A DNA stretch of 64,000 nt from UBA6163 sp031411655 (lineage in GTDB: Bacteria; Planctomycetota; Planctomycetia; Pirellulales; Pirellulaceae): assembly GCA_031411655.1 (NCBI GenBank), contig JANOBM010000036.1, forward strand, positions 1 to 64,000, in the 5' to 3' direction. The position numbers were made by a program, and so were the translations under genes. How positions within the stretch are numbered: the stretch's first letter is position 1; every line of letters starts with the position of its first letter. The notes beneath the pieces were generated by a model. The model ran no database searches and was not told the origin of the DNA. It worked only from the letters and a program-made list of their open reading frames with translations. Below are positions 37,801 to 45,630 of the stretch, one piece after another.

Positions 37801-38298
37801 GCGAAGCTCGAAAGTGAGAATCCGTTGGGGAAGTGGTGGCTGTCACTCGATGGGGGCGACAAGGTTGCTGGGGCGATCGTATTCAGCAAGACGCAACTTT
37901 CGTGTGTTCGATGCCACCGAGTCGATCGCATCGGCGGTGAGGTCGGTCCGGCTTTAACGGTGATTGGAAAGGAACGAGATCGTCGCTACTTGCTTGAATC
38001 CATTTGCCTGCCAGATGCGACGATCGCCAAAGGTTTCGAGACGGCGGTGATCGCCGATGATTCGGGTCAGGTCTTTACCGGAATTATTCGATCGGAGACT
38101 GAAGAAAAAGTCGAGATCATCAATGCTGAGGGCGCGATTCAGCAGATCGACCAGGATTCGATTGTAGCTCGCAAACGTGGAAAATCAGCGATGCCCGAAG
38201 AGCTGACAAAGTACATGTCGGCGCGTGAGTTGAGAGACTTGGTCGCTTATCTCGCCAGTCTACAAAACGATCCGCGTGCTTCGAACGAAAAAGAATGA
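34858..38298 (+). CDS. PVC-type haem-binding propeller/HEAT-repeat protein
   Basis: About 1146 residues from the ATG at 34858; starts at 34867 or 34774 cannot be excluded. A signal peptide (SVRFWLALSLIVAASAHG) leads into a PVC-specific beta-propeller domain of the glucose/sorbosone-dehydrogenase-like type: MRLPMGWKRELFAAEP, DGQADE, SGLRNPQELAFNDYGDLFTG and DVAFGPDGALWISDW. From about residue 480 to 970 come HEAT/PBS-like helical repeats (RVRNEATWELAHR, RFHAMLAVAS, VRRAAVVALRRLA). Near residue 1015 CVRCH is a haem-c attachment site, inside the PVC cytochrome domain ending LRDLVAYLASLQ. Widespread in planctomycetes, possibly periplasmic sugar oxidation; the substrate is unknown. Confidence 0.88.
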   Translation: MLKMSFSNRSPRQRGGNTLLSVRFWLALSLIVAASAHGLDAAMGADSVTSGPAEPVVAAASGEAMQSMEAMRLPMGWKRELFAAEPNVANVVAFDIDNQGRVYVCESFRQNRGVTDNRAHDDQWLLADLAAKTVQDRIDFHKRLLGEGVIAYTQQDDRVRRIRDTDGDGQADESIVVANGFNQIEDGTGAGVLARGNVVYYTCIPKLWKLIDTDQDGHADDRVVLSDGYGVRVAFRGHDMHGLILGPDGRLYFSIGDRGHYITKSDGTVLSDPSSGSVFRCELDGTGLEVFASGLRNPQELAFNDYGDLFTGDNNSDSGDKARLVQVVPGGDTGWRMYYQYLTDRGPFNREKIWHPFHEEQPAYIVPPIANFGDGPSGLAFDPGTGVDPTVRGNFFLCDFGGGTSNSGVRSFRLEADGAFHKLANSEQPIWNVMATDVAFGPDGALWISDWVQGWDGVGKGRLYRLMGPEFNSKAAAEVSEILRSEWSAKSAQELVSLLSNRDRRVRNEATWELAHRQSLAPMLAVAMDASAERLSRLHAIWGIEQTVRKSTEATPELEAVSASIGSLLTDKDEFVRAAAVQFVGLHVMGLHGAAGSSPAVRSLLSDESSRVRFHAMLAVASMAQKKAAYPEVVSDTVLLLEQNDNRDPMLRHAGIMALVASGNVDAIVALKGHGNLSVRRAAVVALRRLASFRVADFLQDASPLVALEAARAIHDSPIAAAFDSLAKKIGEVDQADDAMVRRVLNANYRLGTQENAEALATYAARPVAPIAMRLEAMEMLRAWGSPDPRDRVLGDYRAIETRPTDTVVAALTKSLPTILQNADEVRDVAVAVAANYAMVEVSPFLEQRVVDLNLKPETRADALLSLAKLKPAPALKAALSLLDASQVKLRIAACKTVASLAPADSIAPLLKASQSDSREERQAAWDTLATIDLPEARKVIVDGVRKYVAGEVPADTSLNIVEAAGDWLDPAIAKELSDHQAKLESENPLGKWWLSLDGGDKVAGAIVFSKTQLSCVRCHRVDRIGGEVGPALTVIGKERDRRYLLESICLPDATIAKGFETAVIADDSGQVFTGIIRSETEEKVEIINAEGAIQQIDQDSIVARKRGKSAMPEELTKYMSARELRDLVAYLASLQNDPRASNEKE

Positions 38299-38340
38299 GC
38301 GAACTTTAACTCCCCTTTTATCAATTCGCCTAGGTTTTCA

Positions 38341-39219
38341 ATGAATATCGTTATCGCGGTCGATGGATCACCAAGCTCCAAGCAAGCTGCGGCTTTTTTC
38401 GCGAAGCTGTCTCATCGCGGGACCCTGTCCATCACCATCTTATCGGTCATTAACGTTCCGTTGGTCTCTGGAAGCTCAGCGCATGCCCTGTGGTATCCGA
38501 CCTATGCACGCCAGCATCGCGAATTGTCCGATCGGGCGTGCCAAGAAGTCGAAAGGTACTTCGATGGTGTCGACGCTTCGATCAAGCGGCATGTATGCGA
38601 AGGTCATGCGGCGGGCGAAATCCTAAAGTGTGCGGAAGCCGAGAAGGCTGACCTCATTGTTCTTGGTGCACAAGGGCATTCGTCGCTCAATCGAATTCTC
38701 TTGGGAAGCATTAGCGATCATGTCGCCACGCACGCGAAGTGTTCGGTACTTGTCGTGAGACCAGGACAAGAACGTTTAACGAATGAGGAGCTCAAGATTA
38801 CCGTCGGATGCGATGGGTCGGATGCTGCCGATGCCGCGATCGAACAATTGCTTGAATTTCAGTGGGGAGGGAGCGTTCGCGTCCAGGCGTTATCAGTTGC
38901 ATTTATCCCTCCTTTGATCGGAGAGGGAATGCTTCCACTAACGATCGTCGAGTCAAAGGCCGTATTTGCTGAGTCGCAAGCTTTGGCACAAACGGCGGCA
39001 AACAAGCTCGCGAAGATGAGCGACAACGTGGAACCTACTGTCATCGAGTCCACTCACATCGGCCATGCGATGGTCGAAGCTGCCGGTAAGTTTGGTAGTC
39101 AACTCACCGTGGTTGGAAATTCTGGTATGAGTGCACTGGAGAGCATGTTATTAGGAAGTGTCTCCCGATACGTCCTGCGACATTCAGATGGCTCCGTATG
39201 GATTGCCCGCCGCCGGTAA
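38341..39219 (+). CDS. Tandem universal stress protein
   Basis: 292 residues, two UspA domains in one chain (about 1-145 and 155-292). The first domain has MNIVIAVDGSPSSK and the ATP-binding pattern G-x2-G-x9-G-S in GAQGHSSLNRILLGS. The second has ITVGCDGSDAADAAIEQL and GNSGMSALESMLLGSVS with the same spacing. Usp proteins bind ATP and accumulate under stress in the cytoplasm; exact roles vary. The gene starts 42 bases after the PVC haem protein, so shared transcription is possible. Confidence 0.88.
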   Translation: MNIVIAVDGSPSSKQAAAFFAKLSHRGTLSITILSVINVPLVSGSSAHALWYPTYARQHRELSDRACQEVERYFDGVDASIKRHVCEGHAAGEILKCAEAEKADLIVLGAQGHSSLNRILLGSISDHVATHAKCSVLVVRPGQERLTNEELKITVGCDGSDAADAAIEQLLEFQWGGSVRVQALSVAFIPPLIGEGMLPLTIVESKAVFAESQALAQTAANKLAKMSDNVEPTVIESTHIGHAMVEAAGKFGSQLTVVGNSGMSALESMLLGSVSRYVLRHSDGSVWIARRR

Positions 39220-39328
39220 CTGATTTGATGGTCAATGGCCTTTGAACGCCTTCCCCGTTCGGATAATAACCGTTATCTGACTAAGCGTAGCACCATCAAG
39301 AACCAGAGCGCCGAAGCGGACTCAATCA

Positions 39329-40222
39329 TTAGTCCTGTGCGACTTCGGCAATGCAGCGGTTGGTTAACCGACCAATTCCTTCAATCTCAACCGTGCAGAC
39401 ATCGCCATCACGCAAGAATCGAGGTGGTTTGCGAGCAGCACCCACGCCCGGCGGTGTTCCCGTAAAAATCAAATCGCCCGCCTTGAGAGTCATGATGTGC
39501 GACAGATGGGAGATCAGCGTTGGGATCTTGAATATGAATTGTGCGGTCGTGCTGGACTGGACAGTTTCATTGCCGAGGTGCATGCGGATCGATAAGGAGC
39601 CAGGGTCTGGTATCTCGTCTGCGGTCACCAAGCACGGTCCTACAGGAGCAAACGTGTCAAACGATTTTCCAAGCAACCATTGGCCACCCGGTCGTCCCTT
39701 TTGCCAGTCTCGCGCAGAAACATCGTGCCCACAGGTATAACCAGCGACATGAGACATGGCATGTCCTACCGAAACATGCCGCGCAGTCGAACCGATTACG
39801 ACCACAAGCTCCGCTTCGTAATCGACTTCATCGCTCAGTCGGGGAAGGACGATCGTGTCTCCGTCACCGATGATCGCTGTGTTGAATTTACTGAACACGA
39901 CAGGCTCTGTTGGCGGTTCAGTTCCGGTTTCAATCGCGTGGTCAAGGTAGTTAAGTCCGATGCAGATGATTTTCTCAGGCATGGGAATGGGTGGTAACAA
40001 CACACGTGGCCGAGGTTGCCATGAAATGCCATTGCCTTCCCAGTTCTCACTCTCCGCGGTTAGGACGCCCGCCGTTGCCGCAGCGACGTCGCTCAGTCGG
40101 CCGAAGATATTTTCATCGGTAGGGGGTTGGTCCATGATCGCACGCAGCGGCAAAACCATATCGCCGCGGTAGATGGCATATTCAGCGGAGCGGTTATTCA
40201 CCAATACACGGCATATCTTCAT
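39329..40222 (-). CDS. Fumarylacetoacetate hydrolase family protein
   Basis: 297 residues with the FAH fold in the C-terminal two-thirds: IICIGLNYLDHAIETG, VDYEAELVVVIG with the metal-binding Glu residues, GYTCGHDVSARDWQ with the Asp ligand, GKSFDTFAPVGPCLV and DLIFTGTPPGVGAA. Family members cleave or decarboxylate 1,3-dioxo and 2-hydroxy-hepta-2,4-diene-1,7-dioate-type compounds, or hydrolyse acylpyruvates. Substrate cannot be chosen here. It converges on the Usp gene and is divergent from the PQQ-like propeller gene. Confidence 0.85.
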   Translation of the reverse strand: MKICRVLVNNRSAEYAIYRGDMVLPLRAIMDQPPTDENIFGRLSDVAAATAGVLTAESENWEGNGISWQPRPRVLLPPIPMPEKIICIGLNYLDHAIETGTEPPTEPVVFSKFNTAIIGDGDTIVLPRLSDEVDYEAELVVVIGSTARHVSVGHAMSHVAGYTCGHDVSARDWQKGRPGGQWLLGKSFDTFAPVGPCLVTADEIPDPGSLSIRMHLGNETVQSSTTAQFIFKIPTLISHLSHIMTLKAGDLIFTGTPPGVGAARKPPRFLRDGDVCTVEIEGIGRLTNRCIAEVAQD

Positions 40223-40388
40223 CGGTCTATTTCTCTCTCGGTGTCACCAGGGCATCCCTGATTGTGAAGATACCGTTCTTTCGAGTCGGCGCGCACCAAG
40301 GTGTTGGCCATGAAGGCGCCGATCGTAAAATCATGGATCTGTACTGCTGACTTGGCCCTGCATTGGTAAACTTATTGAGTGCTTTGCC

Positions 40389-41765
40389 ATGCGTACCCGT
40401 TCCGGAGCTTTCGCCATGAATCCGTCGACTCGTTGGGGCCTATTGGGGCTTGCATCACTTTTACTTCATCCCGCACGGGGAGACGATTGGCCGCGCTGGA
40501 TGGGGCCGACGGGTGATGGTGTCTATTACGAAGACGGCATCGTGGACGCGATTCCCGCGGATGGTCTCAAGATTCAATGGCGCGTTCCCGTCGCAGGTGG
40601 CTATGCGGGTCCTGCGGTGGTCGGAGAAAGGGTCTACCTTTTCGACTTCGTCAAATCGTCTGGAGAGGCGTTCAACGATCCGGGCAAACGAGCGACTTTA
40701 CAAGGTATTGAACGTGTGTTGTGCCTCGACGCAAAGACAGGGAAAACGAACTGGACGTACCAGTACGACTGTACTTACAGCATTTCCTATCCGGCCGGGC
40801 CTCGCTGTACGCCGACGGTGGACGTAGTGGGCCCGGACGATCCCGGTCGGGTTTACGTCCTTGGATGCGAAGGGGATTTTGCCTGCCTGGATGCAATGAC
40901 AGGCGAGGTGATTTGGAAGCGAAGTCTGAAAGTCGATTTCGGAGCCGCCGTTCCGCTGTGGGGTTTTTCATCCCATCCGCTTGTGGACGGTGATTTGGTT
41001 TACTGCATGGTCGGCGGTACAGGGCAAACGGTCGTTGCCTTTGACAAGATGACAGGGGAGATCAAGTGGAAATCCCTTTCTGCATCGGCCGTCGGCTATT
41101 GTCCGCCGAGCATCATCACGGCCGGTGGTGTTAGGCAATTGGTGGTGTGGCACGCGGACGCTATCGTCTCACTGGATCCGAGTTCCGGAAACCAGTTTTG
41201 GGAAATACCGCTTAGACCCGATTATGAAATGGCAATCGCTCGCCCGCAGCTCAGTGGAAACCAGGTATATGCCAGTGGCATTCGTACCGAAAGCGTTTTG
41301 TTCGAACTTGCCACTGATCGTCCGACAGCGACAGAAATCTGGCGAGGCGAAAATAAGAAATCGGTTTTCTCTGCTATCAGTACGCCTATTTTTCATGACG
41401 GGATGATCTATGGTACCGACTGCAATGAAGGCTTCTTAGTCGCAGTTGATGCAACCAGCGGTGAGCGGCTGTGGACGACGTTCGCCGCTACGCAGCCCAA
41501 GGAAAAGCGACGACTAAGCCATGGCAACGCATTCCTCACGCGTTTGGATGGCAGTAACCGGTACCTTTTGATGAGTGAGATCGGCGACTTAGTGATGGCC
41601 AACTTGACCAAAAAGGGATACGAAGAACTGGGGCGTTTCCATGTCCTTGAGCCAACCGGCGAAGCATTTGGTCGGCCCGTGGTATGGAGTCATCCCGCCT
41701 ACGCGCACCAAACGGCTTATGTCCGTAACGACAAAGAAATCGTAGCCGTCAGCTTCGCAAAATAG
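40389..41765 (+). CDS. Exported PQQ-like beta-propeller protein
   Basis: 458 residues from the ATG at 40389, or 449 from ATG 40416 (MNPSTRWGLLGLASLLL), which may be the better start for a signal peptide. It begins DWPRWMGPTGDG after the signal and contains repeated strands: LCLDAKTGKTNWTYQYD, CLDAMTGEVIWKRSL, AFDKMTGEIKWKSLS, SLDPSSGNQFWEIPL and AVDATSGERLWTTF. These DxxTGexxW turns are the PQQ/BamB-type blade signature. Planctomycetes carry many such proteins outside the cytoplasm. No dehydrogenase active-site pair was spotted, so a binding or scaffold role is as likely as PQQ enzyme activity. Confidence 0.85.
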   Translation: MRTRSGAFAMNPSTRWGLLGLASLLLHPARGDDWPRWMGPTGDGVYYEDGIVDAIPADGLKIQWRVPVAGGYAGPAVVGERVYLFDFVKSSGEAFNDPGKRATLQGIERVLCLDAKTGKTNWTYQYDCTYSISYPAGPRCTPTVDVVGPDDPGRVYVLGCEGDFACLDAMTGEVIWKRSLKVDFGAAVPLWGFSSHPLVDGDLVYCMVGGTGQTVVAFDKMTGEIKWKSLSASAVGYCPPSIITAGGVRQLVVWHADAIVSLDPSSGNQFWEIPLRPDYEMAIARPQLSGNQVYASGIRTESVLFELATDRPTATEIWRGENKKSVFSAISTPIFHDGMIYGTDCNEGFLVAVDATSGERLWTTFAATQPKEKRRLSHGNAFLTRLDGSNRYLLMSEIGDLVMANLTKKGYEELGRFHVLEPTGEAFGRPVVWSHPAYAHQTAYVRNDKEIVAVSFAK

Positions 41766-41812
41766 CTCTTCGCGTCACCTACTTGCACAGTCGCCACCGA
41801 ACGACGACATCG

Positions 41813-42115
41813 CTAGCGTCCGAGCCAAGGCATCGTGTCGCGAACGATGCGATTGCGAACCGGTTCCGGCAGTGGTTGATCGTAACCCGGTGGGCGCGAG
41901 CCCAAGTCATACGGAGCGATGTCGCGATCTGGATACGGGTCGTGCACGACCGCGCTGGCCTGCTGTTGGTTGATTGGACCGGGCACGGGAAACAATCGAT
42001 TTCCACCGCATCCCGTGAGCGAAACGATGCAAAAAATTGCCGCGGCGGCTGCCTTGAGCCTGCGGCTCCAAGTCTTTCGACAACGCAGGAGGCGCATGGT
42101 CGATAATGTGTTCAT
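41813..42115 (-). CDS. Small lipoprotein, unknown function
   Basis: About 100 residues from ATG 42115; ATG 42097 is the other choice. It has a basic N-terminus, a hydrophobic core (AAAAAIFCIVSL) and the lipobox SLTGC, so it should be lipid-modified. The mature part is short and rich in Pro, Asp and Tyr (FPVPGP, YPDRDIAPYDLGSRPPGYDQPLPE), without a recognised domain. Such Pro-rich small lipoproteins are common in planctomycetes. It is convergent with the PQQ-like propeller gene. Confidence 0.65.
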   Translation of the reverse strand: MNTLSTMRLLRCRKTWSRRLKAAAAAIFCIVSLTGCGGNRLFPVPGPINQQQASAVVHDPYPDRDIAPYDLGSRPPGYDQPLPEPVRNRIVRDTMPWLGR

Positions 42116-42428
42116 GGGAGGTTCGGTCCTTGAGCCGTTGGGGTGCGTCCTGCGATAGAACAGAGGTATCACAATTTGAATCGCGAAGCCAATAGTACCG
42201 CCCGTCTATGAGGGAGTGAGCGGAAGTCAGCGAGGGAAGGCGATTCGTCGAATTGCTATCTTCATGGATCGGATTTGATAGCTTGGTTGCGTCAGGCAAA
42301 TTTCGTACTTGCTGCTGACGCCGTTTCCTGGGTTGTGATGGTGTGGGTTGTGATGGCAGCGATTGGGCAGTTATCGCCTGGTCGGTTATCGCCTAGGAAG
42401 ATAGCGTCTGTGCAGATAGCGATTGGAC
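42116..42428. other. 313-bp spacer with 15-bp periodic region
   Basis: Lies between the lipoprotein start and the 3' end of manA. No gene supported. The manA-proximal third is a degenerate 15-bp array; the rest shows nothing I can name, but must carry the lipoprotein promoter. Confidence 0.55.
42331..42428. repeat. Degenerate 15-bp tandem array, about six units
   Basis: Successive 15-base units: ggttgtgatggtgtg, ggttgtgatggcagc, gattgggcagttatc, gcctggtcggttatc, gcctaggaagatagc, gtctgtgcagatagc, then gattggacct running into the manA stop. Neighbouring units share 8-12 bases, so this looks like a drifting duplication series. Confidence 0.75.
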
Positions 42429-43451
42429 CTAGGGGAGTCGCACCTCCAGGACGGTGGTCTCTGCCGACAGTAGCTCCATTTCGCACAAGCCGCTCGATGC
42501 CGGCAGAAGAACGGTATCGCCTGCGCGAAATATTCGACTTTCCCAGGATTCGCCGTTCAAAACGACGGTTCCTGAAATGATCATCAGGAGCACGATGGCG
42601 TCATCGCCGCCGGTCAGAAAACAGTTTGATTGCTTGGATTGGAATTTGGCGCGACGCAGCACAAACTTGTCGCATTCGACGAGCAGGTGCCAACCGTTGG
42701 GCTGATCGACGGGGCTTTGGGGTTCAATCGGTCCTTGCTCGAAATTGGTGACTTCGAGCGATTTTTCGATATGAAGCGGTCTCGCTTTACCGTTTGCGTC
42801 GGTTCGATTCCAATCGAACAGTCGGAACGTTGTATCGCTGGATTGCTGGATTTCGGCAACAAGTAATCCGTCCCCGAGTGCATGGACGGTCCCAGCAGGG
42901 ATAAAAATGCATTGTCCAGCCACCGGACGGATTGTATGGAGCGCCTTGTCCGCTTGACCGGTTTCGATGGCTTGGGCGAGGCGGCTACGGTCCATACCAG
43001 ACTTGAGACCTGCGTAAATGATGCTATTCGGTGCGGCTTCAACGATGTACCAAGCTTCCGTTTTTCCAAGGTCGGGAATCGGCATACGGGTCGCGTACGC
43101 ATCATCCGGGTGTACTTGGACCGAAAGAACGCGGTTGCAGTCCAAGTATTTTGCAAGCAGCGGAAATGCCATTAATCCTGAATGCCTGCCGAGCATCTCC
43201 CGGTTGTAGTGGGCTAAAAGTTGGGAAAGTGTAAGCCCCGCCAATGGCCCAGCGTTCACGACACTTTGGTCGACGCTGCGATCAACTAGTTCCCAGCTTT
43301 CCGCGTAATCTGATTGGTCACCGATCGGTTTTCCAAGGCGATCGCCCAGCAGCCGGCCACCCCAGATAATCTGCTTTAAAATGGGTGCGAAGGTGAGGGG
43401 ACCGTGCGGAAGCCTTGGCGGGAGGGAATTGGGTCGATTCGATTGTTCCAT
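42429..43451 (-). CDS. manA: Mannose-6-phosphate isomerase, class I
   Basis: 340 residues, zinc-dependent isomerase that interconverts mannose-6-phosphate and fructose-6-phosphate. Seen: FAPILKQIIWGGRLLGDRLGK near the N-terminus, the QVHPDD zinc motif at residues 112-117, KTEAWYIVEA at 130-139, FIPAGTVHALGDGLLVAEIQQ with the remaining His/Glu ligands, and a C-terminal cupin-like barrel. This is the short bacterial class I form (about 310-340 residues). It supplies or drains mannose units for surface polysaccharide. It is divergent from tatC (91-base spacer). Confidence 0.9.
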   Translation of the reverse strand: MEQSNRPNSLPPRLPHGPLTFAPILKQIIWGGRLLGDRLGKPIGDQSDYAESWELVDRSVDQSVVNAGPLAGLTLSQLLAHYNREMLGRHSGLMAFPLLAKYLDCNRVLSVQVHPDDAYATRMPIPDLGKTEAWYIVEAAPNSIIYAGLKSGMDRSRLAQAIETGQADKALHTIRPVAGQCIFIPAGTVHALGDGLLVAEIQQSSDTTFRLFDWNRTDANGKARPLHIEKSLEVTNFEQGPIEPQSPVDQPNGWHLLVECDKFVLRRAKFQSKQSNCFLTGGDDAIVLLMIISGTVVLNGESWESRIFRAGDTVLLPASSGLCEMELLSAETTVLEVRLP

Positions 43452-43542
43452 TTGTTTTGGCGTCTCCTTAAAGACGTTTTGTCGATATGCGGTTAAACTG
43501 TTGGGTCTTCATCATAACCTCACTCCAGATTGACCAGATTCC

Positions 43543-44580
43543 GTGGACCGACCAACGCTTCCGAAAGACGATTTGTTCGAAAGTTCGACAATGACCTTCG
43601 GGGAGCACCTTGAGGAGTTGCGGTCGTCGCTGGCCAAGGCGGTCATTTGGTTAGTCGTCGGAATGGTTGTCGGGCTGAGTTTTTTTGCCGATCCACTGAT
43701 TCGTTACATTCAGAAACCGCTTTCCGAAGCGATTAGGCAATACCAAGCGGACCGGGATCTGACGAAACTTGGGTACGATCCGACCGTCGAGGAGTCACAG
43801 CCGCTTCGCCAGATGCTGATGGAGCAGGGGCTGATTTGGGAGCTGGTGTATGACATTCCCGAGGATGTACTGAAAACCCTTCCGAAGGGTTCCGAAGCGT
43901 CATCGGTCAGTCCGACGGACATGGCGACGCTGCTTGCGAAACTGCCGAGCCCAGACCAGCTGAAGCCTCGCTACCAGCTTCGTCGTACCGAATCCGGTCT
44001 CAGTTCGTTAAAGATTGAAGAGTCTTTCATGGTATGGATGAAGGCTGGTCTGATTGTGGGCGCTGTTTTGGCCAGTCCGATGATTTTTTACCACCTCTGG
44101 TCGTTCGTGGGTGCGGGACTGCATTCGCATGAACGCCGGTACGTCTACATTTATCTTCCGATCAGTATTGGGCTATTCATCAGTGGTGTTTGCTTGGCTT
44201 TCTATGTCGTCATGTATTACGTGTTGACGTTCTTGCTTGCGTTCAATGGGCAACTCGATGTCGCAGTCGACTTACGACTGAACTACTACATTAGTTTTGT
44301 GCTGTTGCTTCCGCTTGGCTTTGGAATTGCATTTCAACTTCCTTTGGTAATGCTTTTCGTCGAGCGAATTGGATTGGTATCGACGAAAGCCTTTATCGAT
44401 TCATGGCGGATCGCCGTTTTGATCATTGCGGTCGTATCGATGGTGCTCACGCCCGCGGACCCAACGAGTATGATTGCGATGATGGTGCCGCTTGTGATTT
44501 TGTACTTCCTGGGAATTGCGATGTGCAAATATTTCCCCCGGGGACGAGGGCTTGGCAGTGCTGCTTATGATCCGCGTTAA
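43543..44580 (+). CDS. tatC: Sec-independent protein translocase TatC with long loop insertion
   Basis: 345 residues from GTG 43543 (ATG 43591 is possible). TatC is the receptor of the twin-arginine export machine, recognising RR signal peptides. Seen: MTFGEHLEELRSSL with the conserved Glu of the cytoplasmic N-terminus, six hydrophobic segments, LHSHERRYVYIYLP with the first-cytoplasmic-loop Glu, and FGIAFQLPLVML. E. coli TatC has about 258 residues; here about 85-90 extra residues lie between the first and second membrane helices (roughly 62-155), a region outside the cytoplasm. No tatA/tatB is next to it. Exported proteins in this window with RR-type signals (DUF1501, cupin-like) are likely clients. 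Confidence 0.93.
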   Translation: MDRPTLPKDDLFESSTMTFGEHLEELRSSLAKAVIWLVVGMVVGLSFFADPLIRYIQKPLSEAIRQYQADRDLTKLGYDPTVEESQPLRQMLMEQGLIWELVYDIPEDVLKTLPKGSEASSVSPTDMATLLAKLPSPDQLKPRYQLRRTESGLSSLKIEESFMVWMKAGLIVGAVLASPMIFYHLWSFVGAGLHSHERRYVYIYLPISIGLFISGVCLAFYVVMYYVLTFLLAFNGQLDVAVDLRLNYYISFVLLLPLGFGIAFQLPLVMLFVERIGLVSTKAFIDSWRIAVLIIAVVSMVLTPADPTSMIAMMVPLVILYFLGIAMCKYFPRGRGLGSAAYDPR

Positions 44581-44626
44581 GGACGACGTAGGGGATCGAT
44601 GAAAAGATGCTTAAAGGAATGTAGCC

Positions 44627-45538
44627 ATGGGATTGTCTGATCGCGACTATTCAAGAGATGGGGGTTGGGCCCCTTCGAATCCGTGGACCCGCGCGGAGAA
44701 CGCACCATCGATCACGGTGATCTTGATCATTGTGAATGTGGTGATTTTCTTTATCGACTCCGCGCTCACCGGAAGAAATCCCAACGGAAGCGTTCTAGCG
44801 AATCTGTTTGAAGTGCGCCCTGAGACCGTGGTCAAGCCGTGGTTATGGTTTCAATTTTTGACCTATGGGTTTTTGCATTCGCTTTTAAATATTCGCCATC
44901 TCGCGTTCAATATGTTGGGCCTGTTTTTCTTCGGTCGCGCCGTGGAACAGAAACTCGGTAAGGCCGAGTACTTGCGGTTCTATTTAGTATCGATCGTCGT
45001 TGGCGGACTGGTCACCTCGGTCCGCTGGGCGTTGACGGCTCAGCTCCAAGGAGTACCACTGGACAGTGTGTCGCCAGGAACGATTGGAGCTAGCGGTGCG
45101 GTGATGGCAGTGACGATATTGTTTGCCTTTTTCGAACCCCATAGCACCATCCTGGTCATGATGGTGTTTCCGGTAAAGGCTTGGCTGGTTGCAGTGCTTT
45201 ATGTTGGAATGAATATTTTTGGAATGCTCGGGGCGGAGGGGAACGTTGCCTATGACGTTCACTTGGCAGGTGCCGCTTTTGCGGCCTTGTACTACAAGAA
45301 ACGATGGCGGCTCGAACGTTTTGATCCCGCTTATTGGGGCGTGTCCCTTCGCAACCTTACCCGCCGACGACCGTATTTACGACTGCATGACCCGGAACGG
45401 CAGCTCGCGAAGGAAGAAGCCGATGCAGATCGGATTTTGGATAAAATCCAGGCCTCCGGTTTGGATAGTCTCACCAAGGCAGAACGAAAACTGCTGGAGC
45501 GACATAGTCGTAGAAAGCGTGAAAGTCGTAATCGATAG
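44627..45538 (+). CDS. Rhomboid family intramembrane serine protease
   Basis: 303 residues, 46 bases after tatC. Seen: a short soluble N-terminus, about six hydrophobic helices, the catalytic Ser in GASGAV (near residue 155) with the His in YDVHLAGAAF (near 212) as the dyad, and an HLAFNMLGLFFFG helix equivalent to the usual HxxxN region. Rhomboids cleave membrane-anchored substrates inside the membrane. After the last helix a basic, charged tail of about 75 residues (RRRPYLRLHDPERQLAKEEA) lies in the cytoplasm. One known rhomboid (Providencia AarA) activates TatA, so the neighbouring tatC is worth noting. Confidence 0.9.
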   Translation: MGLSDRDYSRDGGWAPSNPWTRAENAPSITVILIIVNVVIFFIDSALTGRNPNGSVLANLFEVRPETVVKPWLWFQFLTYGFLHSLLNIRHLAFNMLGLFFFGRAVEQKLGKAEYLRFYLVSIVVGGLVTSVRWALTAQLQGVPLDSVSPGTIGASGAVMAVTILFAFFEPHSTILVMMVFPVKAWLVAVLYVGMNIFGMLGAEGNVAYDVHLAGAAFAALYYKKRWRLERFDPAYWGVSLRNLTRRRPYLRLHDPERQLAKEEADADRILDKIQASGLDSLTKAERKLLERHSRRKRESRNR

Positions 45539-45630
45539 TACCCAATCGGCGTGAATGCCTTGCCGCCGCAGCGATCCGCTTGCGATATATTGTCTCCACG
45601 GTTGACTCACCTTTCATTACAAGTTTCATC

